The notes: generated by a model not told the origin, from the sequence alone. 64,000 nt of DNA from an uncultured Mailhella sp. (GCF_944324615.1 NZ_CALUWY010000005.1:34014-98013), one strand, 5' to 3'. Shown: positions 26,237-35,913, counted from the first letter of the stretch. Program-made: numbers and translations.

Positions 26237-27694
26237 TCAGGCGATATCCCACACCGCGCCGGAGGGCGTATCGCGTACTTCAATACCCATGGCGATGAGC
26301 GCGTCGCGCGTGGCGTCGGAACGGGCGAAATCCTTCGCGGCGCGGGCTTCGGCCCTTTCCGCCATGAGAGCGCGCACCTTTTCCATGTCGATGCCCGCAC
26401 GCTGTGCGCGGGTATCGCGCAGCTCTTCAAGGAAAACGGCAGGATCCGTGCCGAACACGCCGAGCACGTCGGCCCAGGCGCGGGAAAGCGCATCAAAGCG
26501 CTCCAGAAGCGCGCGGATGCCTTCCTTGTTGCGCAGGGCCTTGTCTTCAAGAATGCGGTTGATGAGGCGCACCATGCCGAACACATGGCCCAGGGCACCG
26601 GCGGTGTTGAGATCGTCATCCATGGCTTCAAAGAAGCCCTTTTCCAGAGGCTCGAATTCATCAAGCACGGAAGCCGGCACGTCGCCCTTCTTCCACGAGG
26701 CGCGGTTCTGCGCCTGCCTTGCGTCGCGCAGGCATTCGTAGACGCGCTTCAGGGCGCGTTCCGCCTCGTCCAGCCCTTCGAAGCTGAAGTCTATGGGGCT
26801 GCGGTAATGCTTGCCCAGCAGGAAGAAGCGCAGGGTTTCCGGCTGACGATGTTCCAGAATGTCGCGGATGGTTTTAAAGTTGTTGAGCGACTTGGACATC
26901 TTTTCGGAATTGATCTGCACAAAACCGTTGTGCACCCAGAAGTGGGCAAGTTCCTTGCCGGTGGAGGCCTCGCTCTGCGCTATCTCGTTCTCATGATGGG
27001 GGAAGATGAGGTCCTGACCGCCGCCGTGAATGTCGAGAGGCAGTTCGAGATTCTTCCTGCTCATGGCCGAGCATTCCAGGTGCCAGCCCGGGCGGCCCTT
27101 GCCCCACGGGCTTTCCCAGAAGGGTTCACCGGGTTTGGCTGCCTTCCACAGCGCAAAATCCAGCGGATCTTCCTTTTCCTCACCGATGGCGATGCGCGCG
27201 CCGGAACGGAGATCGTCCACATCTCTGCCGGAAAGCTTGCCGTAATCTTTAAAGGAACGGACGCGGAAATACACGTCGCCCGAAGGCACGGCATAGGCAT
27301 GCCCGCCCTCAATGAGCGTACGGATGAGATCCTGCATGTCGTCGATGTACTCGGTGGCGCGCGGTTCAATGTCGGCACGGCGCACGTTCAGGCGGTCCAT
27401 GTCCTCATGGAAGGCCGCAATATAGGTTTCGGCTATCTCGGTGCTCGTCTTTCCCTCGCGGATCGCACGGGCGATGATCTTGTCGTCCACGTCGGTGAAG
27501 TTGCGCACGAAGGTCACGTCGTAGCCGATATGGCGCAGATAGCGGTTCAGCACGTCGAACACGACGGCGGAACGGGCGTGGCCGATGTGGCTGAGGTCAT
27601 ACGCCGTGATGCCGCAGGCATACATGCCCACCCTGCCGGGCCTGAGGGGCTCGAAATTTTCCTTGCGGCGAGTCATGGAATTATACAACTGCAT
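26237..27694 (-). CDS. cysS: Cysteinyl-tRNA synthetase
   Basis: A 485-residue class I synthetase charging tRNA-Cys. Visible are CGITAYDLSHIGHARSAV with the zinc Cys and HIGH motif near residues 28-45. CSAM and HHENEIAQSEA supply further zinc ligands. KMSKSLNNF is near residue 265. The start MQLYNSMTRRKENF at 27694 follows GGGAG; an upstream in-frame extension is not supported. The length is normal. It precedes the bepA-like gene closely, perhaps in one transcript. Confidence 0.96.
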   Translation of the reverse strand: MQLYNSMTRRKENFEPLRPGRVGMYACGITAYDLSHIGHARSAVVFDVLNRYLRHIGYDVTFVRNFTDVDDKIIARAIREGKTSTEIAETYIAAFHEDMDRLNVRRADIEPRATEYIDDMQDLIRTLIEGGHAYAVPSGDVYFRVRSFKDYGKLSGRDVDDLRSGARIAIGEEKEDPLDFALWKAAKPGEPFWESPWGKGRPGWHLECSAMSRKNLELPLDIHGGGQDLIFPHHENEIAQSEASTGKELAHFWVHNGFVQINSEKMSKSLNNFKTIRDILEHRQPETLRFFLLGKHYRSPIDFSFEGLDEAERALKRVYECLRDARQAQNRASWKKGDVPASVLDEFEPLEKGFFEAMDDDLNTAGALGHVFGMVRLINRILEDKALRNKEGIRALLERFDALSRAWADVLGVFGTDPAVFLEELRDTRAQRAGIDMEKVRALMAERAEARAAKDFARSDATRDALIAMGIEVRDTPSGAVWDIA

Positions 27695-27958
27695 GAGAAT
27701 TCTCCCATTATGCGGCGTTCCTGCGGCCTTTCCCGCCGGAAGGACAACTTTCCTCTGCCTTCCCGGTGCGGAGAAATGAACGGTCTGCCGCCGCGCGTTT
27801 CTCTTATCGGAACTCATGTTGCCGGATGCAGGAAAAATTTCCCCGCATCCCGCGCCTTTCCGTTCCCGATGGAGAACGGACGGCTGAAACTGCACCTGCG
27901 CGCCTTCAGAAAAGAGCTTTCCCTCCCTGAGGCGCGCTTTCCGTATTAAATAAGCAGT

Positions 27959-27995
27959 CATCCGGTCCCGTCCAGAGTACGGACAGGGCCGGATG
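27959..27995. repeat. Strong hairpin between gltX and cysS
   Basis: CATCCGGTCCCGTCC and GGACAGGGCCGGATG form a 15-bp stem with two wobble pairs. There is no clean U-run on either strand. It may be a terminator remnant of gltX or a structured cysS leader. The rest of the 419-bp space 27695-28113 shows no gene. Confidence 0.4.
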
Positions 27996-28113
27996 AACGA
28001 AAAAGCGCTTTTTCCGGCCTGCGGAGCGCGGAAACGGCCGCGCCGCTCCCTTTTCTGCTCCGTACCTTCATGCCGGAGGCCCGGGGCCGGCCGGCATGAA
28101 GGAAGCATCCAGA

Positions 28114-29514
28114 CTACGCGTTCAGACTGGCTGCGCGCTCAATGCGCTTCAGGCTTTCCTCACGGCCCAGGGCGGCCATCACGTCATGGACGGAAGGCCC
28201 GCCGGCAAGACCGGTAAGGGCGGAACGCAGAGGCGGCCCCACCTGCTTGAACTTGAGCCCGCCCTTCTCCACATATTCATGCAGCAGCGTATCCAGCGCT
28301 TCCGCGCTGAACTCGGGCATGGAGGCGATCATGTCGTGCAGCACGGAAAGCTGATGCCTGCCGTCCTCGTTCAGAGCCTTCATGGCCTTTTCCTCGATCA
28401 CCAGCTCTTCGGCAGGCTTGAAGTAAATGGTCAGGGCCTGGGCGAGAGCCGCAAGGTCGGATGCACGCTCCACATACATGGGCAGAAGAGCCTCCACCTT
28501 TTCGGCGGGCACATCGTAGCCCAGCTTTTCCAGGAAGGGACGCACCATGGCGGCAAGCTGGGGGAACGGCGTGTTGCGCAGGTAGTGGGCGTTGAGCCAC
28601 TTCAGCTTTTCCGGATCGAAGGCGGCGGGAGAACTGTTCAGGTTGCTGCCGTCGAAAAGTTCCACCAGTTCCTTCAGGGAGAAGATTTCCTGATCGCCGT
28701 GGGACCAGCCGAGGCGCACCAGATAGTTGACCAGAGCCTGGGGCAGAAGTCCGTCCTGCTCGTATTCGATGACGGCGCGGGCGCCGTGACGCTTGGAGAG
28801 CTTCTGATGGTCGGGCCCGCAGATCATGGGCACATGACCGAAGGTGGGCACCTCGAAGCCGAAGGCGTTGTAGAGCAGAATCTGCTTGGGCGTGTTGGAC
28901 ACATGGTCGTCGCCGCGGATGACGTGGGTCACGCCCATGTCGTGGTCGTCCACCACCACGGCGAGGTTGTAGGTGGGCATGCCGTCGGTACGGCGGAGCA
29001 CCATGTCGTCGAGTTCGGAAACATCCACGGAAATGGTGCCCTTCACGATGTCGTTGAAGACGATGCGGCCTTCATCGGGAACACGCAGACGCACCACGCG
29101 GCCGGGGCCCGCGGTGAGGCCTCTGTCGCGGCACTTGCCGTTGTAGCGGGGCTTTTCCCCTCTGGCGCGGGCCACTTCACGCATGGCTTCCACTTCCTCG
29201 GGAGTGCAGTCGCACCAGTAGGCATGGCCGGTTTCCAGCAGCTTGTCGATATAGGCGTTGTAAATGTCGAGGCGCCTGCTCTGGTAGGTCAGATCGCCGT
29301 CCCAGTCCAGGCCCAGCCATTTCATGGAGGCGAGAATGGAATCGGTGTATTCCTGCTTCGAGCGCGTGGCGTCGGTATCTTCGATGCGCAGGCGGAACTC
29401 GCCGCCGAAATGGCGGGCGAGAAGCCAGCAGAAAATGGCGGTGCGGCCACCGCCGATGTGCAGATGGCCGGTAGGGCTGGGAGCGAATCTCGTAACGATT
29501 TTCATGAAGCTCAT
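28114..29514 (-). CDS. gltX: Glutamyl-tRNA synthetase
   Basis: A 466-residue class I enzyme charging tRNA-Glu. FAPSPTGHLHIGGGRTAIF near residues 10-28 contains the HIGH-type motif. RIEDTDATRS follows, and KLSKRHGA near residue 240 is the KMSKS-type motif. A Cys-rich zinc finger is reduced to YWCDCTPEEVEA. Start could be ATG 29514 (MSFMKIV) or 29505 (MKIV); neither has a strong RBS. The cognate-type tRNA-Glu gene is elsewhere in the window. Confidence 0.95.
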   Translation of the reverse strand: MSFMKIVTRFAPSPTGHLHIGGGRTAIFCWLLARHFGGEFRLRIEDTDATRSKQEYTDSILASMKWLGLDWDGDLTYQSRRLDIYNAYIDKLLETGHAYWCDCTPEEVEAMREVARARGEKPRYNGKCRDRGLTAGPGRVVRLRVPDEGRIVFNDIVKGTISVDVSELDDMVLRRTDGMPTYNLAVVVDDHDMGVTHVIRGDDHVSNTPKQILLYNAFGFEVPTFGHVPMICGPDHQKLSKRHGARAVIEYEQDGLLPQALVNYLVRLGWSHGDQEIFSLKELVELFDGSNLNSSPAAFDPEKLKWLNAHYLRNTPFPQLAAMVRPFLEKLGYDVPAEKVEALLPMYVERASDLAALAQALTIYFKPAEELVIEEKAMKALNEDGRHQLSVLHDMIASMPEFSAEALDTLLHEYVEKGGLKFKQVGPPLRSALTGLAGGPSVHDVMAALGREESLKRIERAASLNA

Positions 29515-29593
29515 CCCGAAAAAAGATCAGAAGGTTATGTAAAAGGAAGCCGGAGGGCCGAAACTTCCGCCGCTTCCGTTGGCGCAGACGATA

Positions 29594-30496
29594 CTACTCC
29601 GCATCCGCCTTGATGACAAGCCGGCTTTTTTTCAGAAAGCCCACCGGGTTATAAGTTTCCTTGGCCTGGCGCAGGCCGAGTTCCCCCATATCCTGCTCAC
29701 GATTGATGAGGGATACGCCCTGTGCGGAATGGTTGACGAAGGAATGGTTGATGGCCTGATAGACACCCTTGAGCTCCGCCTGCACCTTTTCAAAGTGCAC
29801 GACCATCATGTCCCCCACCTTTTCGCCCACGGCGAAGGCCCCTATCCTGTCCTCCACATACAGCGCCCCGCCCACCAGACCGGGCAGGCGGTTCCAGTTG
29901 CCCACCACGCGGAAAATGGCCTCGTTCTCCGCCTGAAGCGAAGGGCTGTTCTCGCAGTCGCGCCACCGGCACCACTCTTCCTGAAGCTGCAGGACATGCT
30001 CTATGCCGTCGGGGTTGGACGCGCCGCCGAGGGGTCGGTAATCCTCGCCGTAGCGGCGGTGATAGCCGTTGACGTGCGTTTTCTTCTTGTGGAACTTCGG
30101 GCCGGGAAGCTGGGCGAGTTCCTCGCGATCGTACAGGTATTCCCACTGATCGCGGTCTTCCGCCGCCGTCACGCGGTCGCCGAGCGCTTCCACCGCGATG
30201 GCGGCAAGCCTGTCCGGCACGCGGATCAGCTCCACGCCCCGGCGTATCTCCTCCTGGGCGCTCCAGTCCGCCGCCGCCCAGTCCCCCACGGGAGCCCAGT
30301 AGCGGACAAAGGGCTTTGTCTGGCATATCCAGCACAGATGTTCGCGCGGCGAAATGCCGAGACCGAAATATTCGGCCCAGCCCCAGAGATTGGTGAAGGT
30401 CAGATCCGCCGTCGGCTCGGGCGTGCGCTCGAAATAACGGCGATAGTCGTCATAAAGATCAAGAGTGAGAGGAACATATCCGGCAGGAAGGTTCAT
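29594..30496 (-). CDS. DUF2156-family protein (phosphatidylglycerol lysyltransferase-like fold)
   Basis: A 300-residue soluble protein with the double GNAT-like fold of DUF2156. LTFTNLWGWAEYFGLGISPREHLCW near residues 32-56, PGPKFHKKKTHVNGYHRRYG near 130 and VYQAINHSFVNHSAQGVSLINREQDMGELGLRQAKETYNP at 240-280 are family-typical, in part. Its start overlaps the end of the MATE gene by 4 bp (ATGA), so the two are translationally coupled. The acyl or aminoacyl substrate is unknown. Confidence 0.85.
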   Translation of the reverse strand: MNLPAGYVPLTLDLYDDYRRYFERTPEPTADLTFTNLWGWAEYFGLGISPREHLCWICQTKPFVRYWAPVGDWAAADWSAQEEIRRGVELIRVPDRLAAIAVEALGDRVTAAEDRDQWEYLYDREELAQLPGPKFHKKKTHVNGYHRRYGEDYRPLGGASNPDGIEHVLQLQEEWCRWRDCENSPSLQAENEAIFRVVGNWNRLPGLVGGALYVEDRIGAFAVGEKVGDMMVVHFEKVQAELKGVYQAINHSFVNHSAQGVSLINREQDMGELGLRQAKETYNPVGFLKKSRLVIKADAE

Positions 30497-31914
30497 GCCT
30501 TCTCCTTATGCTTGGAATGGGAGGATGATGCGCCCATGGCGAAGCGGGTCCAGTCCTTGCGGAAGAACACCCAGACCATGACGGAAGTCTGGATGGACAT
30601 GGAAAGGAACATGGCCATGTACACGCCGCAGGCGTCATGGAACACAAGGCGGGAAAGGCCCCAGCCGAAGGGCAGGCGGATGAGCCAGATGCTCGCGGTA
30701 TTGACGATGAGCGGATATATGGTGGCACCCGCTCCGTTCATCACCCCGTGCAGCACCAGCCCCGATACGGTGAAGGGCACAACCAGCACGTTGAAGAACA
30801 GATAATTCACAATCTGCGTCTGAACAGCGCTTTCCGTGGAAAAAAATGCGGCCAGATCGGGAATGAAGGGCCACATGCAGGCGGCCACGGAACTCATGGA
30901 AATACCGGAAATGAGGAAAAGCACCACGCCGATGCGCTTTGCCCCGGCCTTGTCCCCCGCGCCCAGGGCGTTGCCCACAAGAATGGACGCCGTGACCATG
31001 AAGGCGTTGGCGGGCATGTACAGCAGCGATTCTATGCGGTTGCCCGCCGTGAGCCCGGCAAGGGCCTCCACCCCGTCGGGCAGAGAGGCGGTGATGGCGT
31101 ACATGACGAGATAGCCCGTATGCCAGAGCAGGCTGTTTCCGCAGGCCGGAACCGCCACCTTGACGAGATAGGGAGCGCCGCTCCGGAGCCACCGCAGAGG
31201 CGGCAGCAGATGGCGGCTTATCAGTCCGCCCTTCTTCAGAAAAAGCAGGGTAAGCACGGCGGCCAGAGCGTTGGCGCTGAAGGTGGACCAGGCTATCCCC
31301 GTCATGCCCAGGGCGGGAAAGCCCAGCCAGCCCAGGCCGAAGCACAAGTCGCCGAACACATTGAGCATGCAGGCGGCCACGGCCACCAGAAGCGGCGCAA
31401 TGACCTGCCGTGCCGCGCGGAAAAGCGTGCCCCCCACCTGCATGATGTAAAAGGCGGGAAGCCCCATGAGCATGACGCGCACCATGTAATCCGTTGCGGG
31501 AAGAAGCGACGGCGGCGTCTGCAGCACGAAGAGCACCGGGCCGCGGAAAATCCAGGTAAGCAGCGCAAGCACAAAGGCCACGGCCGCACAGCTCATGAGC
31601 ACGAGGCTCACATAATTCTGCGCCCGCCCAAAGCGCCCTGCGCCCATGGACTGGCTGACGGCGGCCATGCCCCCCGCGCCCAGGGCCCAGCCGAACACCA
31701 TGAGAAAGACCTGCAGCTGAAAGGAAAGTCCCACGGCGGCCTGCACGTCGGAAGCCACGCGGCCTGCGGCCCAGATATCCGTAAGGTTCACCACGATGCT
31801 GCAGAAAAGCATCATCATCTGCGGCCAGACAAGCCCCCAGATGGTGCCGAAGGGCACCTCCCGGAGCCATGCGCCGAGACGCGGAAAGGAAAAGGAGGAA
31901 AACAGTGCTGGCAT
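30493..31914 (-). CDS. MATE-family efflux transporter
   Basis: A 473-residue membrane protein with about twelve helices in two homologous halves. GTIWGLVWPQMMMLFCSIVVNLTDIW near residue 23 and ALGAGGMAAVSQSMGAGRFG in the first half, and ALGAGDKAGAKRIG in the second, are MATE signatures. The start at 31914 (MPALFSSF) has GAGG upstream; the open frame extends further but without signal. It overlaps the DUF2156 gene by ATGA. Substrate unknown. Confidence 0.9.
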   Translation of the reverse strand: MPALFSSFSFPRLGAWLREVPFGTIWGLVWPQMMMLFCSIVVNLTDIWAAGRVASDVQAAVGLSFQLQVFLMVFGWALGAGGMAAVSQSMGAGRFGRAQNYVSLVLMSCAAVAFVLALLTWIFRGPVLFVLQTPPSLLPATDYMVRVMLMGLPAFYIMQVGGTLFRAARQVIAPLLVAVAACMLNVFGDLCFGLGWLGFPALGMTGIAWSTFSANALAAVLTLLFLKKGGLISRHLLPPLRWLRSGAPYLVKVAVPACGNSLLWHTGYLVMYAITASLPDGVEALAGLTAGNRIESLLYMPANAFMVTASILVGNALGAGDKAGAKRIGVVLFLISGISMSSVAACMWPFIPDLAAFFSTESAVQTQIVNYLFFNVLVVPFTVSGLVLHGVMNGAGATIYPLIVNTASIWLIRLPFGWGLSRLVFHDACGVYMAMFLSMSIQTSVMVWVFFRKDWTRFAMGASSSHSKHKEKA

Positions 31915-32104
31915 GGGTGGAACCTCATGCAGAGGTTGCGCCCCGGAAAGGCCGGGGCAGAACATGTTTCCGTCCGCAAAAGAGCGCGGAGGAAAACTTC
32001 GGGCCTGAAGGCGGCCCTGCCTGTTTGCAGAAAAAAACTTTCCGCGCGGCCCTGTTCCGCGCAGAAAAAGGCGCAACTGCCTGTGCTTCTCATCCCACAG
32101 GGAG

Positions 32105-32160
32105 GAAAAGGGCCGCTCAAGGCGGCCCCATGCTGCCCGTGCCGCAAGCCGCGGCACGGG
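32105..32160 (-). terminator. Double hairpin terminator after lysA
   Basis: CCCGTGCCGC/GCGGCACGGG (32136-32145 with 32151-32160) is followed on the minus strand by GGGCCGC/GCGGCCC (32110-32129) and then TTTTCC. Confidence 0.65.
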
Positions 32161-32185
32161 TCTTTGAAAAACGCGGTATTCCCGC

Positions 32186-33466
32186 TCAGGCTTCCTGTTC
32201 CGGCACGAAAAGGGCCGTCAGGTCGTCCAGCGTTTCGCGACGGCGGATGAGTCTTGCCCTGCCGTCCGCGCCGATGAGCACTTCCGCAGGACGCGTGCGC
32301 TGATTGTAGGTGGAGGCCATCACCCAGCCGTAGGCTCCCGCATCCAGCATGGCGACGACATCGCCCTGCTCCACGGGGGGAAGCATGCGGTCCCTGGCGA
32401 GGATGTCGCCGGATTCGCAGATATTGCCCACAATGGTCTGTTCCATGGTATCGGCGCAGGGACTGCCGTTTTCACGGTAGATTTCCACATCGTGGAAGGC
32501 GTCGTACAGCATGGGACGGGCAAGCACGGTGAAGCCTATGTCCGTGCCCACGAAACGGTGGGGTCCGTTGTTCTTCACGGCATGCACGGTGCCGAGCACC
32601 ACGCCGCATTCCGCCACCACATAGCGGCCGGGTTCGATGAAGAAACGCCCCTTGTAGCCCGTGGCGGATGCCCACTGGGAAAGGCGTTCGTGAATGGCGC
32701 GGCCGAGGGCCTCCATATCCAGGCGCTTCTGCCCTTCGTACTTGTGGTAGGGCATGCCGAAACCGCCGCCGAAGTCGATGATGTCCAGAGGGTAGCCCAG
32801 CTGGAGCAGCTTTTCCGCCATGGCAAGCAGAACGTTCATGGCTTCGAGATAGGGGCCTTCCTCCATGAACAGCGAACCTATGTGCTGGTTCACGCCCACA
32901 AAGGAGAGATCGTACTTTTTAATGATCTCGCGCACTTCGGGCAGCATGTCCGGATCCACGCCGAACTTGGTCTTCTTGCCGCCGGTCACCACCTTGTCGC
33001 TGTGGCCCGCGCCGATGCCGGGGTTGAAGCGCACCATGACGCGGCCGCCGGGGCAGACGCTGCCGAAAAGTTCCAGCTGGGCAAGAGAGTCCACGCTCAC
33101 CACGCAGCCGTGATCGGCGGCGTTCTTCAGCTCTTCGGCGCTCACGTTGTTGCAGACATAGGTGATTTCATCGGGCGTGAAGCCCGCAAGGCTGTTGATG
33201 TGAAGCTCGCCGGGGCTCATGGCATCCGCCACGCAGCCTTCGGAACGGATGATGCGAAGAAGCGCAGGATTGGTATTGGCCTTGGCGGAATAGTTCACAT
33301 GGAAGCCGGGAAGGCTGCTGAGCCCTGTAAGATCGCGGCAACGGGCGCGCAGAATGTTTTCATTGTACACATACAGGGGAGAGCCGAAACGGGAGACCAG
33401 TTCACGGGGGTCTTCCTGCCCATAAAAATGCATGCTGTCAGTATAGGTGGATCGTACGTTTGCCAT
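32186..33466 (-). CDS. lysA: Diaminopimelate decarboxylase
   Basis: A 426-residue PLP enzyme making L-lysine from meso-diaminopimelate. The PLP lysine is in HVNYSAKANTNPALL near residue 55. VGVNQHIGSLFMEEGPY, the glycine-rich IDFGGGFGMPY near 235 and NICESGDILARDR with the conserved Cys near 355 are all typical. Start MANVRSTYTDSMHF at 33466 follows AAGAGAA. A double hairpin terminator lies just past the stop. Confidence 0.95.
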   Translation of the reverse strand: MANVRSTYTDSMHFYGQEDPRELVSRFGSPLYVYNENILRARCRDLTGLSSLPGFHVNYSAKANTNPALLRIIRSEGCVADAMSPGELHINSLAGFTPDEITYVCNNVSAEELKNAADHGCVVSVDSLAQLELFGSVCPGGRVMVRFNPGIGAGHSDKVVTGGKKTKFGVDPDMLPEVREIIKKYDLSFVGVNQHIGSLFMEEGPYLEAMNVLLAMAEKLLQLGYPLDIIDFGGGFGMPYHKYEGQKRLDMEALGRAIHERLSQWASATGYKGRFFIEPGRYVVAECGVVLGTVHAVKNNGPHRFVGTDIGFTVLARPMLYDAFHDVEIYRENGSPCADTMEQTIVGNICESGDILARDRMLPPVEQGDVVAMLDAGAYGWVMASTYNQRTRPAEVLIGADGRARLIRRRETLDDLTALFVPEQEA

Positions 33467-33617
33467 GTTCTCTTTTGTACCTTGAAGGGAGAATGACGGG
33501 AATCCGGCCCGCGGCATGGAACGGCAAACCATGGCCTTTGGCCTGAAACACAAAAGAATGGCCGCGCCGCCTTGGCGGGAACGGCCACATCCGGCCCGGG
33601 GCGTACCCCGGGCCGAC

Positions 33618-33653
33618 AAAAAAACGCCCCTGCCGGAACGGCAGGGCCGGGCG
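33618..33653 (-). terminator. Terminator of the YdcH-like gene
   Basis: CCCTGCCG/CGGCAGGG with flanking CGCC/GGCG pairs forms the stem, followed on the minus strand by seven U residues (33618-33624). Confidence 0.85.
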
Positions 33654-33655
33654 TC

Positions 33656-33877
33656 TTACTTCTTATATTTATCAAGAGCGGCGGCCAGGCGGGTCTTGCC
33701 GTCCAGCTTCTGCTTCTTGAGCATCTTCACTTCCTGTTCTTCACTGGGGGTGAGGTAGCTCTTGCCTTCGTACTTGGCAAGCTGCTTTTCGTACAGCATG
33801 TGTTCTTCCCAGAGAGTCTTCAGTTCAGGATCAGTATCGCCGTACTGTTCCACAATCTTGAGATCACGTTCTTCCAT
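33656..33877 (-). CDS. YdcH/DUF465-type small coiled-coil protein
   Basis: A 73-residue highly charged helical protein, MEERDLKIVEQYG..., with the family's typical Lys/Glu heptads and YLTPSEEQEVKMLKKQKL. Length and spacing are those of DUF465 (YdcH) proteins, whose role is unknown. It lies 62 bp downstream of the YggT gene, with its own terminator. Confidence 0.85.
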   Translation of the reverse strand: MEERDLKIVEQYGDTDPELKTLWEEHMLYEKQLAKYEGKSYLTPSEEQEVKMLKKQKLDGKTRLAAALDKYKK

Positions 33878-33939
33878 GGCACAGACTCCATTGCGTTGGG
33901 GTGGAAGGGAACAAGCCGGCAGACCGGCTTCCTCTACAT

Positions 33940-34248
33940 TTACACGCCGGTCAGACGCAGCCCCAGCTGAAGAAGGGACTGCACGACCACGCCGTTTAAC
34001 AGTTGAAGGGCGACCAGCACCACGATGGGTGAAAGGTCGATGCCGTTGACCATGACAAAGGGAAACGCCTTGCGGACACGGTAGAATACCGGTTCCGTGA
34101 GTCCCCTCAGGGTACGGACAATGGCGTTATACGGATCGGGCTTCACCCATGAAAGGAAAGCCGCCACGATAACGACGAAGATGTAAAGATTGATCACCAG
34201 GCTCAGAAGCCCGGCAACGGTAGTGACAAGGTTCGCAAAGACGAACAT
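33940..34248 (-). CDS. YggT-family inner-membrane protein
   Basis: A 102-residue protein with two hydrophobic segments: LVTTVAGLLSLVINLYIFVVIVAAFLSWV and the C-terminal half, from IDLSPIVVLVALQLLNG. FLSWVKPDPYNAIVRTLRGLTEPVF is the conserved YggT core. GGAGG precedes the ATG. YggT proteins are linked to cell division, osmotic tolerance or membrane-protein assembly in various bacteria; the exact role here is not known. Confidence 0.9.
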   Translation of the reverse strand: MFVFANLVTTVAGLLSLVINLYIFVVIVAAFLSWVKPDPYNAIVRTLRGLTEPVFYRVRKAFPFVMVNGIDLSPIVVLVALQLLNGVVVQSLLQLGLRLTGV

Positions 34249-34452
34249 GGCGCCTCCATGAAAAGTCCTGTATTCAGAGTGTTGCCTGATTGGCCTTCGG
34301 ATGCAAGCAAAAAATGGATATTCCGTCCATAATTTTCGCGCCTTTTGCGCCGAAACGCCGCATGAAGGCGGACTGAGGAGGCCGGAGGCGACACCGCCGC
34401 CACCGATGCATGCGCTTCAGGCCGGAATCCGCCGCAGAAAAGCCTCGCCTTC

Positions 34453-34476
34453 TTCCGTGCCGTGCACGGCACGGAA
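34453..34476. repeat. Perfect 24-bp palindrome
   Basis: TTCCGTGCCGTG is followed directly by its reverse complement CACGGCACGGAA, with no spacer. It lies in the 293-bp gap between the YggT gene and the next minus-strand gene. It could be an operator or cruciform site; no U-run follows. Nothing else was seen in this gap. Confidence 0.5.
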
Positions 34477-34541
34477 CGGCGGATCGCGGCGCAACCGCCC
34501 TTTGAACCTGTCCCTCTGCAGAAATCGCTCTTCCTGAAGGA

Positions 34542-35045
34542 TCAGCAGACGCAGCGCAGACGCTTCACGCCGTCTTTGAACATCACGTCCATCTTGTCCG
34601 GGGGAAAGAGCTCCAGCACCGCGCCCGTGCCGAACACGGGATGATCCACCAGCGAATCCACGGCAAAGGTGCCGTTCATGCTGTAGGCGGCGGGAACGGC
34701 GGCCCTTCCGGCCACAAGGCTGTTCCAGCGCTGCTCGTTTTCTTCCATGCGGCGGGACATCTGCTGCTGTTCGCGGGTGGGGCGGGGAGCGGCGGCGCGC
34801 TTTTCGGCCTTCACGGTGGCGTCCCCGGCTTCCACCCGGTTGTGCCCGCCCTGCACGCGCACGGCCCTCTCCCCCCTCGGGCGGGCATGAACCTCGGGCG
34901 CGACATACTTATGCACACTGCCGCAGGCGCGGCACTCCACCTTGACAGGCACGCCGTCCAGGCATGCCATGACGACATGGCCAGTCACATCCTTGCAGCG
35001 CGTGCAGCGCGCCTCGATGATCTGGCCCGTAACAAAGGAACTCAT
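34542..35045 (-). CDS. Zinc-ribbon protein with C-terminal tudor/SH3-like segment
   Basis: A 167-residue protein of unknown function. The N-terminus has paired cysteines: CTRCKD near residues 14-19 and CRACGS near 38-43. A basic, disordered middle part follows (Arg/Lys/Ala/Gln). The C-terminus, VDHPVFGTGAVLELFPPDKMDVMFKDGVKRL, resembles the short barrel at the C-terminus of UvrD/PcrA-type proteins and related nucleic-acid-binding modules. It may contact RNA or RNA polymerase (inference). GGAG is rather far upstream of the chosen ATG. Confidence 0.78.
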   Translation of the reverse strand: MSSFVTGQIIEARCTRCKDVTGHVVMACLDGVPVKVECRACGSVHKYVAPEVHARPRGERAVRVQGGHNRVEAGDATVKAEKRAAAPRPTREQQQMSRRMEENEQRWNSLVAGRAAVPAAYSMNGTFAVDSLVDHPVFGTGAVLELFPPDKMDVMFKDGVKRLRCVC

Positions 35046-35160
35046 GAAACGAAAAACTCCAGATGGATTTTCGGCGCAGAACGGCCTGCGCTCGACACAA
35101 GGGAATACCAAGCCTTCCCTGAGGAAGGCTCACGACCGCAGATACGGCCGGAAATACACT

Positions 35161-35913
35161 TCAGTTGCCGGAAGGGACGCCCGCCGCCTTCATGGCGGCT
35201 ATCTCTTCGCGGATGATCTTTGCAGCGGCAAGGGCGGCCATCTGTTCGCTGTGAACCTGCCCTTCATCCATGCGCCGCTCAAGCTCATCCATGCGCCCCG
35301 CAAGGTCCTGCATGCTCAGAGGACTCTCCTCTTCCTGCTCCAGGGGGGCGGGAAGACGGGCATCGAGCATGTGGCTGACCATTTCTTCCATATTGAGACG
35401 GACGGAGGCATCTTCCAGGAACATGGCTCCGGCCTGGGCCAGCTGCTGGCTCAGGCTTTCCACATTCTCCGCCAGTTCCGCACAGGCCTTTTCCACGGCG
35501 GCAAGGCGCTCTTCCAGAGCGCGCACGGCGGCCTGATGGCTTTCCTCCAGCGCACGCAGACGCGCCTCACAGGCGGCGCAGCCGCCCTCCCCGCCTTCAG
35601 GTTCCACGGCCCGGGGGGCATCCGCCTCTCCGGGGACCGGACAGGGGGCATTCTCTTCCTGAAGAACCGGCTCTTCCACCTTTTCCTCGGGCAGATCCTC
35701 CTCTTCCGGAACGGATGCCTGCGCGTCCGCCTCCAGCTCAAGGAGCTCCTCGCCCGCAGGTTCTGCGGAAGCCGTCTCTTCTCCGGCGGCCAGAGGCGCG
35801 GGGTTCTCCTGCTCGCTCACGGCACCGGTCTTTTCACCGGCGGACTGCCCCACGATATCCAAAAGCTCGATGACCTCTTCAGGCTGCTCCGAAGAAAACG
35901 CTTTTTCTTCCAT
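35161..35913 (-). CDS. Acidic coiled-coil protein of unknown function
   Basis: A 250-residue, very acidic, soluble protein. The first 110 residues are Glu/Ala/Pro-rich and probably disordered. Then a CAAC pair (GGCAACEARL) leads into a long coiled coil (about residues 112-165), with a second helical part (MDELERRMDEG) near the end. No family is recognised. It precedes the zinc-ribbon gene in the same direction with about 115 bp between. Confidence 0.75.
   Translation of the reverse strand: MEEKAFSSEQPEEVIELLDIVGQSAGEKTGAVSEQENPAPLAAGEETASAEPAGEELLELEADAQASVPEEEDLPEEKVEEPVLQEENAPCPVPGEADAPRAVEPEGGEGGCAACEARLRALEESHQAAVRALEERLAAVEKACAELAENVESLSQQLAQAGAMFLEDASVRLNMEEMVSHMLDARLPAPLEQEEESPLSMQDLAGRMDELERRMDEGQVHSEQMAALAAAKIIREEIAAMKAAGVPSGN

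Noticed and set aside
30637..32250. Long plus-strand frame opposite the MATE gene
   Set aside because: Histidine/glycine-rich composition and no start signal; the minus-strand transporter is certain.
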